Positions 36,340-47,200 of a DNA stretch of 64,000 nt are shown piece after piece. The position numbers and the translations under genes are program-made. The DNA comes from Bacillota bacterium. GTDB taxonomy: Bacteria > Bacillota > Clostridia > Christensenellales > Aristaeellaceae. The notes under the pieces are model-generated. The model was not told where the DNA came from and searched no databases. It saw only the letters and a program-made list of their open reading frames with translations. How positions within the stretch are numbered: the stretch's first letter is position 1; each line of letters starts with the position of its first letter. Location: positions 1-64,000 of the forward strand of contig JASGUQ010000039.1 in assembly GCA_030057655.1 (NCBI GenBank). Reading direction: 5' to 3'.

Positions 36340-37263
36340 TCAGATCTGTATCGGCAGCAAGAGCAGGATCACGCCAAACAGGGTGAGGAGGGCGCCATAG
36401 ACCTCGCGGGAGGTCACCTTTTCCTTCAGGAAAAAGGCGGAGATCGGCAGGATCATCACCGGCATCAGGCTCATGAGCATGGAGGCCACGGCGACCTGGG
36501 TCATTTTGATGGCGATCATGGACATGACCATGCCAATCAGCGTGCCCAGGATTACGCTTGCCATGATGGTCAGCCTGCCGGAGCGGCTTTTGCATACGGC
36601 GGGCACAGTCGGCCACTGGCGCAGAAAAGTCAGCAGGATCATCATGCCAAGGTTGCCGCCGACCAGGCGGATCTGGGCGGCCGTGTAGGCGTCCAAATCG
36701 GCCATGCTCGCCTTTGAGAAGATGGCCCCGGTGACCTGCCCCAGGGTGGCAAGCACCGCAAAGAGCACGCCCAGCAAAAGATTTTTTGTCTGACCGGCTT
36801 GGTTTTTCCCCTGATCCAATGCCTTCGCGTTTTGCATGTCCGCCTGGATCACCCACATGATGCCTAAAACCGCAAGCAGGATGCCCAGGACATGCTTGAT
36901 GGTGAGCATTTCACCCAAAAAAATGGAGCCTAAAAGAGCGGCGAAAATGGGGTTTGCTGAATAAATCAGCATCGCTTTCTTGGCGCCCAGGTTTTGATAG
37001 GCAGCGAACAAAAAGCCGTCCCCCAGGGAAAACCCTAAAAGCCCGGACATCATCAAAAGAAGCCACTGTCTGCCCGTGGCCTGAGGGATCAATCGGCCGT
37101 TGATGATGAGGGTCATCAGGCTGACGCCCAGAATGCCGCCCACCTTGGTCAGGAAATTCAAAGCCCAGGGCGAAAAGCCCTTGCCCTTTTTTTCCGTGAC
37201 CAGGCCGCTGATGGTCCAGCTTAAAGCCGCAAGAAGCGCGGCGCCTTCACCGATGAAGTTCAT
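36340..37263 (-). CDS. EamA/DMT family transporter
   Basis: Membrane protein of 307 residues with ten predicted helices in two EamA repeats (about 5-135 and 160-300). Motifs include YSANPIFAALLGSIFLGE (about residues 89-106) and the equivalent SLMPVMILPISAFFLKEKV in the second half. The drug/metabolite superfamily exports amino acids and other small solutes. The substrate is not visible. A central basic linker (about 138-155) joins the halves. It lies 22 bases after uvrB and 84 bases before asnA. Confidence 0.88.
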   Translation of the reverse strand: MNFIGEGAALLAALSWTISGLVTEKKGKGFSPWALNFLTKVGGILGVSLMTLIINGRLIPQATGRQWLLLMMSGLLGFSLGDGFLFAAYQNLGAKKAMLIYSANPIFAALLGSIFLGEMLTIKHVLGILLAVLGIMWVIQADMQNAKALDQGKNQAGQTKNLLLGVLFAVLATLGQVTGAIFSKASMADLDAYTAAQIRLVGGNLGMMILLTFLRQWPTVPAVCKSRSGRLTIMASVILGTLIGMVMSMIAIKMTQVAVASMLMSLMPVMILPISAFFLKEKVTSREVYGALLTLFGVILLLLPIQI

Positions 37264-37285
37264 ACTGTATCTGCCTTTTTAACAA

Positions 37286-39304
37286 TTACTTGTGCCGGGT
37301 GCCGGAGCGGCGCCTGCGCACGCCCTGGGGCTGCTTTTTCTCGATGGGTTTTTCACCGCGCAAATTGAACAGCTGATCGCGCAGCTTGGCCGCCTTCTCA
37401 AAGTCCAGGTTCTGGGCGGCGCTGAGCATCTGATCCTCAATGTGGCTGGCCAGGGCAAGCCTTTCCTCCTCCGACAGGCCCTGATCGCGGGCGTCCGTGT
37501 CGGTCAATTCCGCAATGGCGATCAGGTCGCGCACGGCGGAGGAGATGGTCTCCGGCGTGATGCCGTTGGCCTCGTTGTAGGCCTCCTGGATGGCGCGGCG
37601 GCGGTTGGTCTCGGCGATGGCGCGCATCATGGAATCCGTGGGCTTGTCCGCGTACATGATGACCCTGCCCTCCGTGTTGCGCGCGGCGCGGCCCACGGTT
37701 TGCACCAAACTGGTCTCCGACCGCAGGAAACCCTCCTTATCCGCGTCCAAAATGGCCACAAGCGCCACTTCAGGCAAGTCTAAACCCTCTCTTAAGAGGT
37801 TGATCCCCACCAGGATGTCATAAGCGCCCATGCGCAGATCGCGCAAGAGCTCCATGCGCTCCAGCGTCTTGATGTCGGAATGCAGGTAGCGCACGCGCAG
37901 GCCCAGTTCGCGCAGGTAGTCCGTCAGGCGCTCCGCCATGGCCTTGGTGAGGGTGGTGACCAGGACGCGGAAGCCCTTGTCCACCACCAGGTTGATCTCC
38001 CCCACCAGGTCGTCCACCTGGCCGGTGGCGGGGCGGACAATGATCTTGGGATCCAAAAGCCCGGTCGGCCGGATGATCTGCTCCACCGTCCTCTGGCTTT
38101 TTTCCGCCTCATACGGCCCCGGGGTGGCGGAGACAAAGACGGCCTGGGGGATGCGCTCCTCAAACTCCTCAAAGGTGAGGGGGCGGTTGTCAAAGGCGGA
38201 GGGCAGGCGGAAGCCGTAGTCCACCAGCTGGGTCTTGCGCGCGCGGTCGCCGTTGAACATGCCGCGGATCTGGGGCACGGTGACATGGCTTTCATCTATG
38301 AAGCAGATGAAGTCCTTCGGGAAATAATCCAGCAGGGAAAAAGGCGGGTCGCCCGGCTGCCTGCCGTCAAAATAGCGGCTGTAGTTCTCAATGCCGGAGA
38401 CAAAGCCGATCTCCTTTAACATCTCGATGTCATAATTGGTGCGCTGGGCGAGGCGCTGCGCCTCCAGGAGCCGGCCTTCCTTCTCAAACCAGGCCACGCG
38501 CTCCTTCAAGTCCTTTTCAATCTCTTTGATCCCGCGCTCGCGCCCCTCCTCGCTGGTGGCGTAGTGGGTGGCGGGGTACAGGGCGGCGTGGGTCAGCTGG
38601 CGCAGGACGCGGCCGGTGGTAAGGGCGGTCTCTGAAACCTTCTCGATCTGATCGCCGAAAAAGTCGATCCGGAGGCCGTTTTCCTCCTCATTGACCGGGA
38701 TGACGTCCACCACGTCCCCGCGCACGCGGAACATGCCGCGGGAAAGCGCGATGTCGTTGCGCTCATATTGAATATCCACCAGTTGACGAGCGAGCTGCTC
38801 CGGCGTCATGGTCATCCCGGGGCGGAGGGAGATCATCTGGCCCAGGTATTCCTCCGGGTCGCCCATGGAATAGATGCAGGACACCGAGGCCACGATGATG
38901 ACGTCGCTGCGCTCCTTTAAGGCGGCGGTGGCGGAGTGTCGCAGGCGGTCGATCTCGTCGTTGATGGAGGCGTCCTTCTCGATGTAGGTGTCGGAGGAAG
39001 CGATGTAGGCCTCCGGCTGGTAGTAATCATAATAGCTGACAAAATACTCCACCGCGCTGTCCGGGAAAAAGGCGCGGAATTCCGCGCACAGCTGCGCTGC
39101 CAGCGTCTTGTTGTGCGCGATGACGAGGGTGGGTTTTTGCACCTTTTCAATGACGCTGGCCATGGTGAAGGTCTTGCCGGAGCCGGTGACGCCAAGAAGG
39201 GTCTGCCCGGTGAAGCCCTGCAAAAGCCCGTCCGCCAGGGCCGAAATGGCCTGGGGCTGATCCCCCCTGGCGGCGAAGGGCGCGACCAGTTTAAACTGAT
39301 TCAT
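37286..39304 (-). CDS. uvrB: Excinuclease ABC subunit B
   Basis: DNA damage verification helicase of nucleotide excision repair. 672 residues. Walker [12 protein letters not shown] (about 39-49), the beta-hairpin region [35 protein letters not shown], and the helicase motif [10 protein letters not shown] are present. The C-terminal UVR domain for UvrC binding is at about 620-655. The end is highly basic. It follows the M29 aminopeptidase gene by 16 bases. uvrA and uvrC are not in the window. Confidence 0.96.
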   Translation of the reverse strand: MNQFKLVAPFAARGDQPQAISALADGLLQGFTGQTLLGVTGSGKTFTMASVIEKVQKPTLVIAHNKTLAAQLCAEFRAFFPDSAVEYFVSYYDYYQPEAYIASSDTYIEKDASINDEIDRLRHSATAALKERSDVIIVASVSCIYSMGDPEEYLGQMISLRPGMTMTPEQLARQLVDIQYERNDIALSRGMFRVRGDVVDVIPVNEEENGLRIDFFGDQIEKVSETALTTGRVLRQLTHAALYPATHYATSEEGRERGIKEIEKDLKERVAWFEKEGRLLEAQRLAQRTNYDIEMLKEIGFVSGIENYSRYFDGRQPGDPPFSLLDYFPKDFICFIDESHVTVPQIRGMFNGDRARKTQLVDYGFRLPSAFDNRPLTFEEFEERIPQAVFVSATPGPYEAEKSQRTVEQIIRPTGLLDPKIIVRPATGQVDDLVGEINLVVDKGFRVLVTTLTKAMAERLTDYLRELGLRVRYLHSDIKTLERMELLRDLRMGAYDILVGINLLREGLDLPEVALVAILDADKEGFLRSETSLVQTVGRAARNTEGRVIMYADKPTDSMMRAIAETNRRRAIQEAYNEANGITPETISSAVRDLIAIAELTDTDARDQGLSEEERLALASHIEDQMLSAAQNLDFEKAAKLRDQLFNLRGEKPIEKKQPQGVRRRRSGTRHK

Positions 39305-39320
39305 GGATGATTTCCCTTTG

Positions 39321-40550
39321 TCAAATCGCCCAGTTCCCGTTTTTCAAAATGGAAACCAGGCTGCCGTCCGCCTTGACGCCAGTTACGTTCAGTTCAGGGC
39401 CGCCAACCATGAAATCCACATGGATGATGGACTGGTTCATGCCGGCTTCCTTTTTTTCTTCCGCCGTCATCTCGTTCCCCCTGACATGGTTTTCGCCATA
39501 GGCCTGGCCCAGGGCAAAGTGGCAGGCGGCGTTTTCATCAAATAGGGTGTTTTTGAACAGCAGACCGGTCTGGCTGATGGGCGAGTCATCCGGCACCAGG
39601 GCGACCTCGCCCAGGCGGCGGGAGCCCTCGTCCGTGTCCAGAAGATCGCCGAGGATATCTTTACCTGAAGTCGCGTTAAAATCAACCACCTTGCCGTCTT
39701 TAAAGACAAAGCTCATCCCTTCAATCAGGCGGCCGCGGGTGGACAGGGGCTTGGTGGCCTTCAAGGTGCCGTTGACCTTGAAGGCATGGGGCATGGTGAA
39801 GATCTCTTCAGTCGGAATGTTGGCCATGAATTTTTCCCCGCTCACTGATTGAGAGCCGCCGCCTATCCAAAGATGGCCCTCCGGCAATTCGACCGTCAGG
39901 TCGGTCCCGGGAGCCTGATAGATCAGTTTGACAAATTTTTGCTCGTTTAAGAATTGCTCACGCGCGCTCAGGCCTTTGTCATGCGCTTCCCAGGCGGCCA
40001 CCGGGTCCTCCTGATCCACGCGGGTGACCTTGAAGATGCTTTCCCAGAGGGCAGCAACCGCCTCATCCTCAGACAAATCAGGGAAAACGCTTTTTGCCCA
40101 GGGCTTGGACGGCAGGGCGACAACGCACCACTTGACCCTGTTTTCCATCACGTACTTCATCACGTGCTCGCCCGCCCTGGCGGTCGTCATCTGCCAGCGT
40201 TTGATCCGGTCCGGGGAAACGGATTTGAGCAGTTCAGGGTTTGGAGCCCGGAGGCTCAGCAAATGGAAGTTGCTGTTGTAGGCGGCCTCGTTGAAGTCGG
40301 CAAAGAGCTTGGGAATGGAATCAAAGGCCTCCTCCGGCGCGTGCTCATAGCGGGCCAAGTCGATCTGATCGTCAGAAAAAGCCAGGTGGATGTGGTGAAC
40401 GCCAAGCTCATGGGCTTGTTTCGCGATCTCCCGGCACAGGGGCAGGCCATCTTCGTTCACACGGATGATCAGGTTGTCCCCCGGCTTGACAGAAAGGCCG
40501 ACCTTGAGGATCAGCCGCGCGTATTTGATCAGGTTTTCCTGCAGGTTCAT
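39321..40550 (-). CDS. M29 family aminopeptidase
   Basis: Metallo-aminopeptidase (AmpS/aminopeptidase T type) of 409 residues that removes N-terminal residues from peptides, with cobalt or zinc. Expected ligands are in [28 protein letters not shown] (seen as GENHVRG with His) and the C-terminal HVDFMVGG. The ATG with GGAGGACACC is chosen; the frame extends 12 codons upstream without a site. First gene of a likely minus-strand unit with uvrB, eamA-type and asnA. Confidence 0.92.
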   Translation of the reverse strand: MNLQENLIKYARLILKVGLSVKPGDNLIIRVNEDGLPLCREIAKQAHELGVHHIHLAFSDDQIDLARYEHAPEEAFDSIPKLFADFNEAAYNSNFHLLSLRAPNPELLKSVSPDRIKRWQMTTARAGEHVMKYVMENRVKWCVVALPSKPWAKSVFPDLSEDEAVAALWESIFKVTRVDQEDPVAAWEAHDKGLSAREQFLNEQKFVKLIYQAPGTDLTVELPEGHLWIGGGSQSVSGEKFMANIPTEEIFTMPHAFKVNGTLKATKPLSTRGRLIEGMSFVFKDGKVVDFNATSGKDILGDLLDTDEGSRRLGEVALVPDDSPISQTGLLFKNTLFDENAACHFALGQAYGENHVRGNEMTAEEKKEAGMNQSIIHVDFMVGGPELNVTGVKADGSLVSILKNGNWAI

Positions 40551-40702
40551 GGTGTCCTCCCGAAAAATAGATTGCGGTTTTTTCACGCGAAGTGATTATA
40601 CCTTATTTAACCGCTGTTTGCAGAAAAATCGGGTCATACAGACGCTTTTCCCAGGACATTCACAACTGGCGGATAATTTCCCCTTGCGTTTAAAAACATA
40701 AT

Positions 40703-40715
40703 GTATACAGTATAC
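40703..40715. promoter_or_regulatory. GTATAC-A-GTATAC palindrome
   Basis: 13-bp palindrome 150 bases upstream of the M29 gene and 105 bases before the 40820 promoter. It resembles GntR-type operators. Confidence 0.35.
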
Positions 40716-40819
40716 TTTCCTGAAAAGATTGGTTTTTATACCTTCTTTTGACCTGAATTTTACATTTTTATCAGGAAATACAAGGGTTCTGGGGTTTTCA
40801 GGCCTTATATCGACCTGAT

Positions 40820-40848
40820 TTGACAGGTCCAGCGACCTGTGTTATTGT
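40820..40848 (+). promoter_or_regulatory. Strong promoter of a candidate RNA gene
   Basis: Perfect TTGACA, 17-base spacer, TATTGT. Several GACCTG/CAGGTC half-sites (40753, 40812, 40824, 40834) overlap it, which could be operator repeats. Confidence 0.6.
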
Positions 40849-40854
40849 GTAGTC

Positions 40855-41206
40855 GGGCCAAGGTAGGAAGACTGACAAAGAAGGCTCAGAAGGAGGGCGA
40901 TTCACTGATTAACTTAGATAACGCACTGCCCTTCGTTGTATGCTTCGCCCGTTTAGATAACATCAAGCACTAAAATGAACTGGACCAGGTAAAAACTTGT
41001 TAGATCAGGAAGTAAACCACTAAAACCAAGGCTAAAAAACAAGTTGACCAAAACAGTTACTCCCCATCGGGGGAATATGATCGTTCCCGGGCGAAGCGAC
41101 ACACCATCTGGAACCAAGGTTATTTCAAACAGAAGGAAATCGAAGGCCCAGAACAACTGAATATGGAACCGATTGCCCGCCGCCTGAATCAAGGGGGCGG
41201 GTTTTG
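40855..41206 (+). ncRNA. Candidate structured non-coding RNA, class unknown
   Basis: About 350 bases lie between a good promoter (40820) and a terminator (41175-41206) with no credible gene. The ends can pair: GGGCC near 40856 with GGCCC near 41146. Inside are CCCC-ATC-GGGG (about 41073), GGGCG/CGCCC arms (about 40895 and 40947) and a repeated TTAGATAAC (40913, 40951). A GGAGG at 40891 precedes a 22-codon frame with no ATG (only CTG or ATT), so a leader peptide is not excluded. I compared it in mind with tmRNA, RNase P RNA and 6S RNA and saw no matching core motifs. Confidence 0.45.
41175..41206 (+). terminator. Terminator of the candidate RNA
   Basis: GCCCGCC pairs with GGGCGGG, followed by TTTTGTTG on the plus strand. 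Confidence 0.65.
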
Positions 41207-41226
41207 TTGTGCGCTTTAGCGCACAA

Positions 41227-41258
41227 AACAATGCTGCCGGTTTCGCGGCAGCATTGTT
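41227..41258 (-). terminator. Terminator of the giant surface protein gene
   Basis: AACAATGCTGCC and its complement form a 12-bp stem 15 bases after the stop; the minus-strand tail is TTTTGTG. Confidence 0.8.
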
Positions 41259-41272
41259 GAAGGAATGCTCTC

Positions 41273-44200
41273 TTATTTGACCCTGATCACCCGAATGGCG
41301 GACTCAGGTCCAAAATAAGCATAGGCGTAGAATTTTTTGTAGGGACGGATTTTAAAGTAGCAGGTAAGCCCGGATTTTAGCCCGCGGAAGGTGGCAGTGT
41401 TGGTAAACTGTGTCCTGACCGCCTTATAGGGGCCATTTCTCTTGGTGGCGAACATCACCTGATAACCGGCTGCGCCAACAGGCTTGTTCCAGGACAGGGT
41501 GACCATTCTTCTGCTGGGGGAAGCGATCTTGGTGATGGTCGGCCTGGCCATGGGGACGCCGGCAGCCCAGGTGCTCCAGGGGCTGGAGCCAAATTTCTGC
41601 CCGCCAATGAGGTCATAGGCCTCCACCTTAAAGAAGTAGCGGTTGCCTGCCTTGAGCCTGGTGATGTTGCGGGCAAGGGCGGTGGTACTTGTCAAAAGCG
41701 TATAGGAATCATTGGGCCTGGCGCTGATATAGATGTTGTACCCGCTGGCGCCGGCAACACGGGTCCAGGTCAGCTTCAGGGTGGTGGCGGACAAGGTCTC
41801 CACCTTGGTGATCTTGGGTGCGCGGCGGAAGGGCGCGTCAAAAGGCGCTGTAATCTCCCATTCAAGGTCGTCAAACTCAAACCCTGACAGGTCCAGGAGA
41901 TCGGAAGTAAAGGTGGCAGAAGCGGTGTACACGCCGATGTCAGTGGCTGTGTTGTTTTCGTAGGCGACCTCTACTCCCTCCGGCAGGCCGGTCACAATGA
42001 CGGATTTTTCCGTACCGTCAAAGGCGAAGGAGGTTGTTTCCTGCCAGGCGACATGGCTCATATCCACTGCGGGAACCGTGACCCTAACTTGAGCGGATTT
42101 TCCTGATCCATCCTGGGAAGAAGCTGTGATAACGGCTTCACCCGGAGCAACCGCCCTGATGCGGCCGGGGGATACGATCTTGACCACGGATTCATCGCTG
42201 CTGGTCCACTCAAGAGTCGGAATTGAGGGGTTAACAGGCTGAATGATGGGAGAGAGGTACTCGAATTCGCCCATCTTCAGGGTGATCTCCGGCTTGTCAA
42301 AATACATCTCCGTAATGAGGATGGGGTTTGGCGGCGGGCCGTCCGCAAGCGAAACAGTGAAGACGATCTGTTGGCTGAAATAAGTGTTGTTGTACACCAT
42401 GTAAAGGTTCGCCACATAGTAACCAGGCTCGGTGAAGAAGAAAGCCTTCTCGTCTTCTGTGTCAGCCACCATTTCAACCGGGATGTCACTCCTAAAGAAA
42501 ATGATGTAATTAAACAATTCTCCCAGGTTCGTGCCCGCCGGCGTCAATTCCGGCCTGGCAAGGGTAATCAAATGCCCGGCCAGCACATTGGTTTGCGGAC
42601 TCAGGGGCGTCATGGCAGTGGGCAGGGTGCGGGTGTCGATCCTGACCGTAATGGTCATTTCGGTCTCATACCCGCCTGCTGAGGCGGTGAGGCGGAAGGT
42701 GCTCTCCCCGCTGTTTTCAAGCGCCGTGAAGCGGACATTACAATAGGGCTCGCTGGAATCAAGCAACTGCGCGGCGACTGCGTCGCCAGTTAAATTGGTC
42801 AGGGTATAGGTTACCTCACCCAAGGCGTAAGGGTAGTCTGTCAGATACGCATAATAAGTTATCTGCGGCGCAGACTGCGGTTCGCTGTCCGGCTGGGGCG
42901 GGGGATAGTTGATCGTCAGCTCTTCCGCGTCCTGTTCAAAGCGCAGCAGGGGACCCTCAGGCAAGGAACCGTCCGCGTTCTTTACGATAAGCAGCACATC
43001 AATGCCAATCCGGAAGGGGCCGTCCTCTTCCTCAAGGTAAATGGTCACATTGTAGTTGCCAGGCTCAAAAATGCGCACGCGCTGGCCGGCGTCCACATCG
43101 GCATTGTCCCAGAAATATCCAGTACCGCCAATGTTCATGGATAGAGCCCCACCGTCAATGCCGGTATCGCCCGGGTCAAACTGGGGTCTGGGCAGGGTAA
43201 ACCATTCCTCCAGATCAATGGTGAAAACGCTTTGCTCAAGCGAGAGAGAAGCCGGGGCGCCAGAGGTGATGGTCAACTCAACCGGAATAACAGTGGTGTC
43301 ACCGTCAAAAGCGCAGACAATCTCGTAATGGAAAACGCCCTCAACCAGGTCGCCTGCAACATCAAGCTCGTATTCCTCCTCAAGGCGATCCCTGCTAACC
43401 CAAAGCCAGCTTCTCAAATTGGGCGCGTCTGGATCCAGTTTGCGCAGCGACCAAATTCCCATGCCAAGGTCAGGAATCTTTTTAACCAGCCGGGTTCTGC
43501 CAACTGTGGAGGAAGATCCGTTTAAATACAGCGTCTGGCTAAGGCTGGTTGGGACAAAGTCATAGGGGTTGCCAGGCACTTCGCCTGACTCGTCAGCGAC
43601 AACGAAAGTGATGTTCTTATAGAAGTAAAGGTTGCTATAACGCATACTTACTTCCGCGCTGTGGTATCCGGGTTCGCTGAAGGTGAAAACCAGGGCTGAG
43701 CCGTCATCATTCATCACGCCAGGATATTCACCCATGCCATCCTCTGTAAAAACTATGATGTCAAAGTCAAAATCAAACCTATCAAGCTCCTGATCAATCG
43801 GCAGAAGGTCCGGCCGATCAACCCAGATTTCCTCATTGACCACGCCTTCAAACACGCTGGGCATGTCAATGCCGGTGGGCAGCTTGATGTCCGGAACATG
43901 GATCAGGATGGGCACGCTGGCGGTGTGTCCGCCAACGGTGCAGACAAGCCTGGCTGTGGTGTCGCCAAAGCCGTTCACCTTAAAGCGAATGCTCACATGC
44001 TGGCCTGACCCCCAGGTTTCATCAATCTTGAAGTCGCTTGCGGAAGCACCAGCAACATTGTCAACCGTGTACACCGGCGTGCCATAAGCGCTTGGATTCA
44101 GCTTCAGGTTCGCGGACAAATAACCGCTCACAGTTTGACCTGTATAAAGGACTGTGGTCTCCAGCAATTCTTCTTCAAACTCGATCGGAGTGCCGGGAAC

Positions 44201-47200
44201 CGTTCCGGAGGCGTCCTTCACCTCAACCACAAAATTCTTCTCAAGGTAAATGCCGCTGTAATACATGCTGGCCCTGCCTTGCAGGTAACCAGCCTGGTAG
44301 AAGGTCACATCATAACTGCCATCTTCCAGCTGTCTCGTATCCGCGCCATCAACATAAAGGTAGGAACTGAAATCATCCGGGTTAAATCCTGTGTTTGCCG
44401 GGAGAAGGCCCGGGCGCGCGATGTTAATCGTTTCATTGATGCTGCTCTGGAAGACTGAGGGCATGTCAAGGGATGTGGGAACTGCCGCATCTGAAACAGT
44501 GATTTTTACAGGGATATTCTGGCTGAGCTCGCCCACCGTGTAGGTGAGGGTGGCCCTTGTGATGCCAGGCGCGACTGCTTTGCCAATCCTGAGTTCACAC
44601 CATGTTGAGTCTGAATTGCTTATCCCCAAACTTTCAATGGCGCCGCCCGTCACATCGCTTAAAGACCAGGCGCCGACCCCATAGGCAGACACATCTGCCC
44701 ACTGATTGATAGATCGATAGTATGAATAATTGTTCCCTGATTTGAGATATATCGTTTCTTCAATGCTCTCCTGTGAGAAATTAAAGGGAGTACCGGGAAC
44801 ATTGCCGGAAGCGTCTGCAACTTCAATCACAAATCTCTTCTGTATGTAAAGGCCAGACAAATTCATCCCAACGGTGCCGTGCAGATAACCTGCCTGATTG
44901 AAACTCACTTCATAAGTGTCGTTATCCAGCCACGTTATGTCTGCGCCATCAATATAATACAAGACAAAACTGAAGTCAGCTGCATCAAAGCCCGTATCAG
45001 CCGGGAGCAGACCCGGACGCTGGATGATAAGCGTTTCATTGATGCTGCTCTGAAAGCGCGAGGGCATATCAAGGTCTGTGGGCACTGCCGCGTCCGAAAC
45101 GGTGATCTTGACAGGAATGTCCTGACTGATCTCGCCCGCTGTATAGGTAATGGTGGCGGTGGTGACGCCGACCGCAACTGCATTGCCGATTTCAACATGA
45201 CACCATTCCGGGTTTGTACCATCTATCCTCAAGCTCTCAATGGCATCGCCCGTCACATTGCTTAAAGACCAGGTGCCGATGCCATAGGCAGACACATCTG
45301 CCCTCTGGAAGATCATTGTGTATGAGAAATTGTTCCACGAGTTGATGTATCGGGTTTCTTCAATGCTCTCCTGTGAGAAATCAAAGGGAGAACCCGGAAC
45401 ACTGCCGGAAGCGTCTGCCACTTCAACCACAAAAGGCTTCTCAAGGTAAAGACCAGGCAAACTCATCCAGGCGGTTCCCTGCAGATAACCTGCCTGAGTG
45501 AAACTCAATTTATAAGTGTCATTATCCAGCCATTCAACGTTCGCGCCATCAATATAACTCAAACTAAAATTGAAATCAGCCGGATTAAAACCCGTGTTCG
45601 CCGGGAGAAGGCCCGGGCGCGTGATGTTGAGCGTTTCGTTGATGCTGCTTTGGAAGACTGAGGGCATGTCAAGGGATGTGGGTACTGCCTCGTTTGAAAT
45701 GGTGATTTTGACAGGAATGTTCTGGCTGAGTTCACCCGCTGTGTAGGTAAGGGTGGCGGTGGTGACCCCCGGCGCGATCATTTCGCCGATTTCAAGGATG
45801 CACTTTTCATGGGTTGACGCACCCAAGGTGAGGCTCTGAAATTCGCTGCCATTTACATTGCTCAAAGACCAGGTGCCAATGCCATGGGCAGACACATCTG
45901 CCCACTGATAAACCTCGATAGTATATGGATTATTGATATCTGAGTTGATATACCGTGTTTCTTCAACACTATCATGGGAAAAATTGAAGGGAGAACCCGG
46001 TACATTGCCGGAGGCGTCTGAAATAACAAAAGAAACGTTTTTTGTGAGGCAGATGTTCTCATACGACATCTCGACCAGGGCGGTATAGTAGCCAGGCTGG
46101 CTGAAATAGAACAGCCAGGCTTCATTGGCATGATCATAATCACTGGGTTCCTCGGACATGCCATCAGGCCCGTAGACAGATATGTCAAATGCAAAGTCCT
46201 TTTTATCCAACTGCTGATCAGAGGGCAGCAGGTCGGGCTTGTTCACCGTAATCAGTTCATTGACCTTGCCGGAAAACACGCTGGGCATGGAAAGGGCGGT
46301 GGGTACGATCATCTGCGGGACATGGATCGTGATGGGGAGGGTGCCCGTGTGTTCGCCGACAGTGCAAACAAGCGTTGCCATGGTGTCGCCATAGCCAAGC
46401 ACATCAAAGGAGATTTCCACACTGTGTCCGGAAGCCCAGGTGTTAAAGCTGAAGTTGCCAACGGAGTCGCCTTCCAGGATTTGAACGCTGTACTCCGGCG
46501 TTCCATAGGCACTGACATCCGACTTCAGGTACGCATTCAACCAGGAACGCACGGTTTCGCCTGAGTAAAAGATGGTCTTCTCCAGCATCTCATCCATAAA
46601 CTCAAGCAAAGTACCGGGAACAGTGCCGGAAGCGTCGCTTACTTCAACAATAAAATTCTTTGAAACATAAACATTGGAATAGGACATGGAAGCAAAGCCC
46701 TGCAAATAACCTGCTTCAGTGAAGGTTAAATCATAGCCGCCATTTCCCGACGGCTGCGTGTTCGCGCCATGAACACTCAAATAAAAACTAAAATTGGCCG
46801 CGTCAAGACCCGTGTCAGCCGGAAGCAGGCCGGGCCGGGGAATGTTGAGCGTTCCGTCAAAACTGCTCTGGAAGACAGAGGGCATGTCAAGGGATGTGGG
46901 CACTGTCGCGTTGGAAATGGTGATCGTAACAGGGATGTCCTGGCTGTACTCCCCTACCGAATAGGTGAGCGTGGCAGTAGTGACCCCGGGCGCGACCATT
47001 TCGCCAACCCGCAGATTGCAAAAGTCTGGGGACTGGCCGTCAATTTCCAGGCTTTCAACCGCTCCGCCTGATACATTGCTCAATGTCCATGTCCCGATGC
47101 CATGGGCAGACACATCTGCATACTGATAGATGCCGGTATAGAATGAAGCATTGTAGGAGTTGAAGTATCGCGTTTCTTCAATGCTGTCACGGGAAAAACT

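Noticed and set aside
40855..41206. Candidate RNA as tmRNA or RNase P RNA
   Set aside because: I could not find the tmRNA tag frame and tRNA-like ends, nor the conserved RNase P core motifs. A covariance search would decide.
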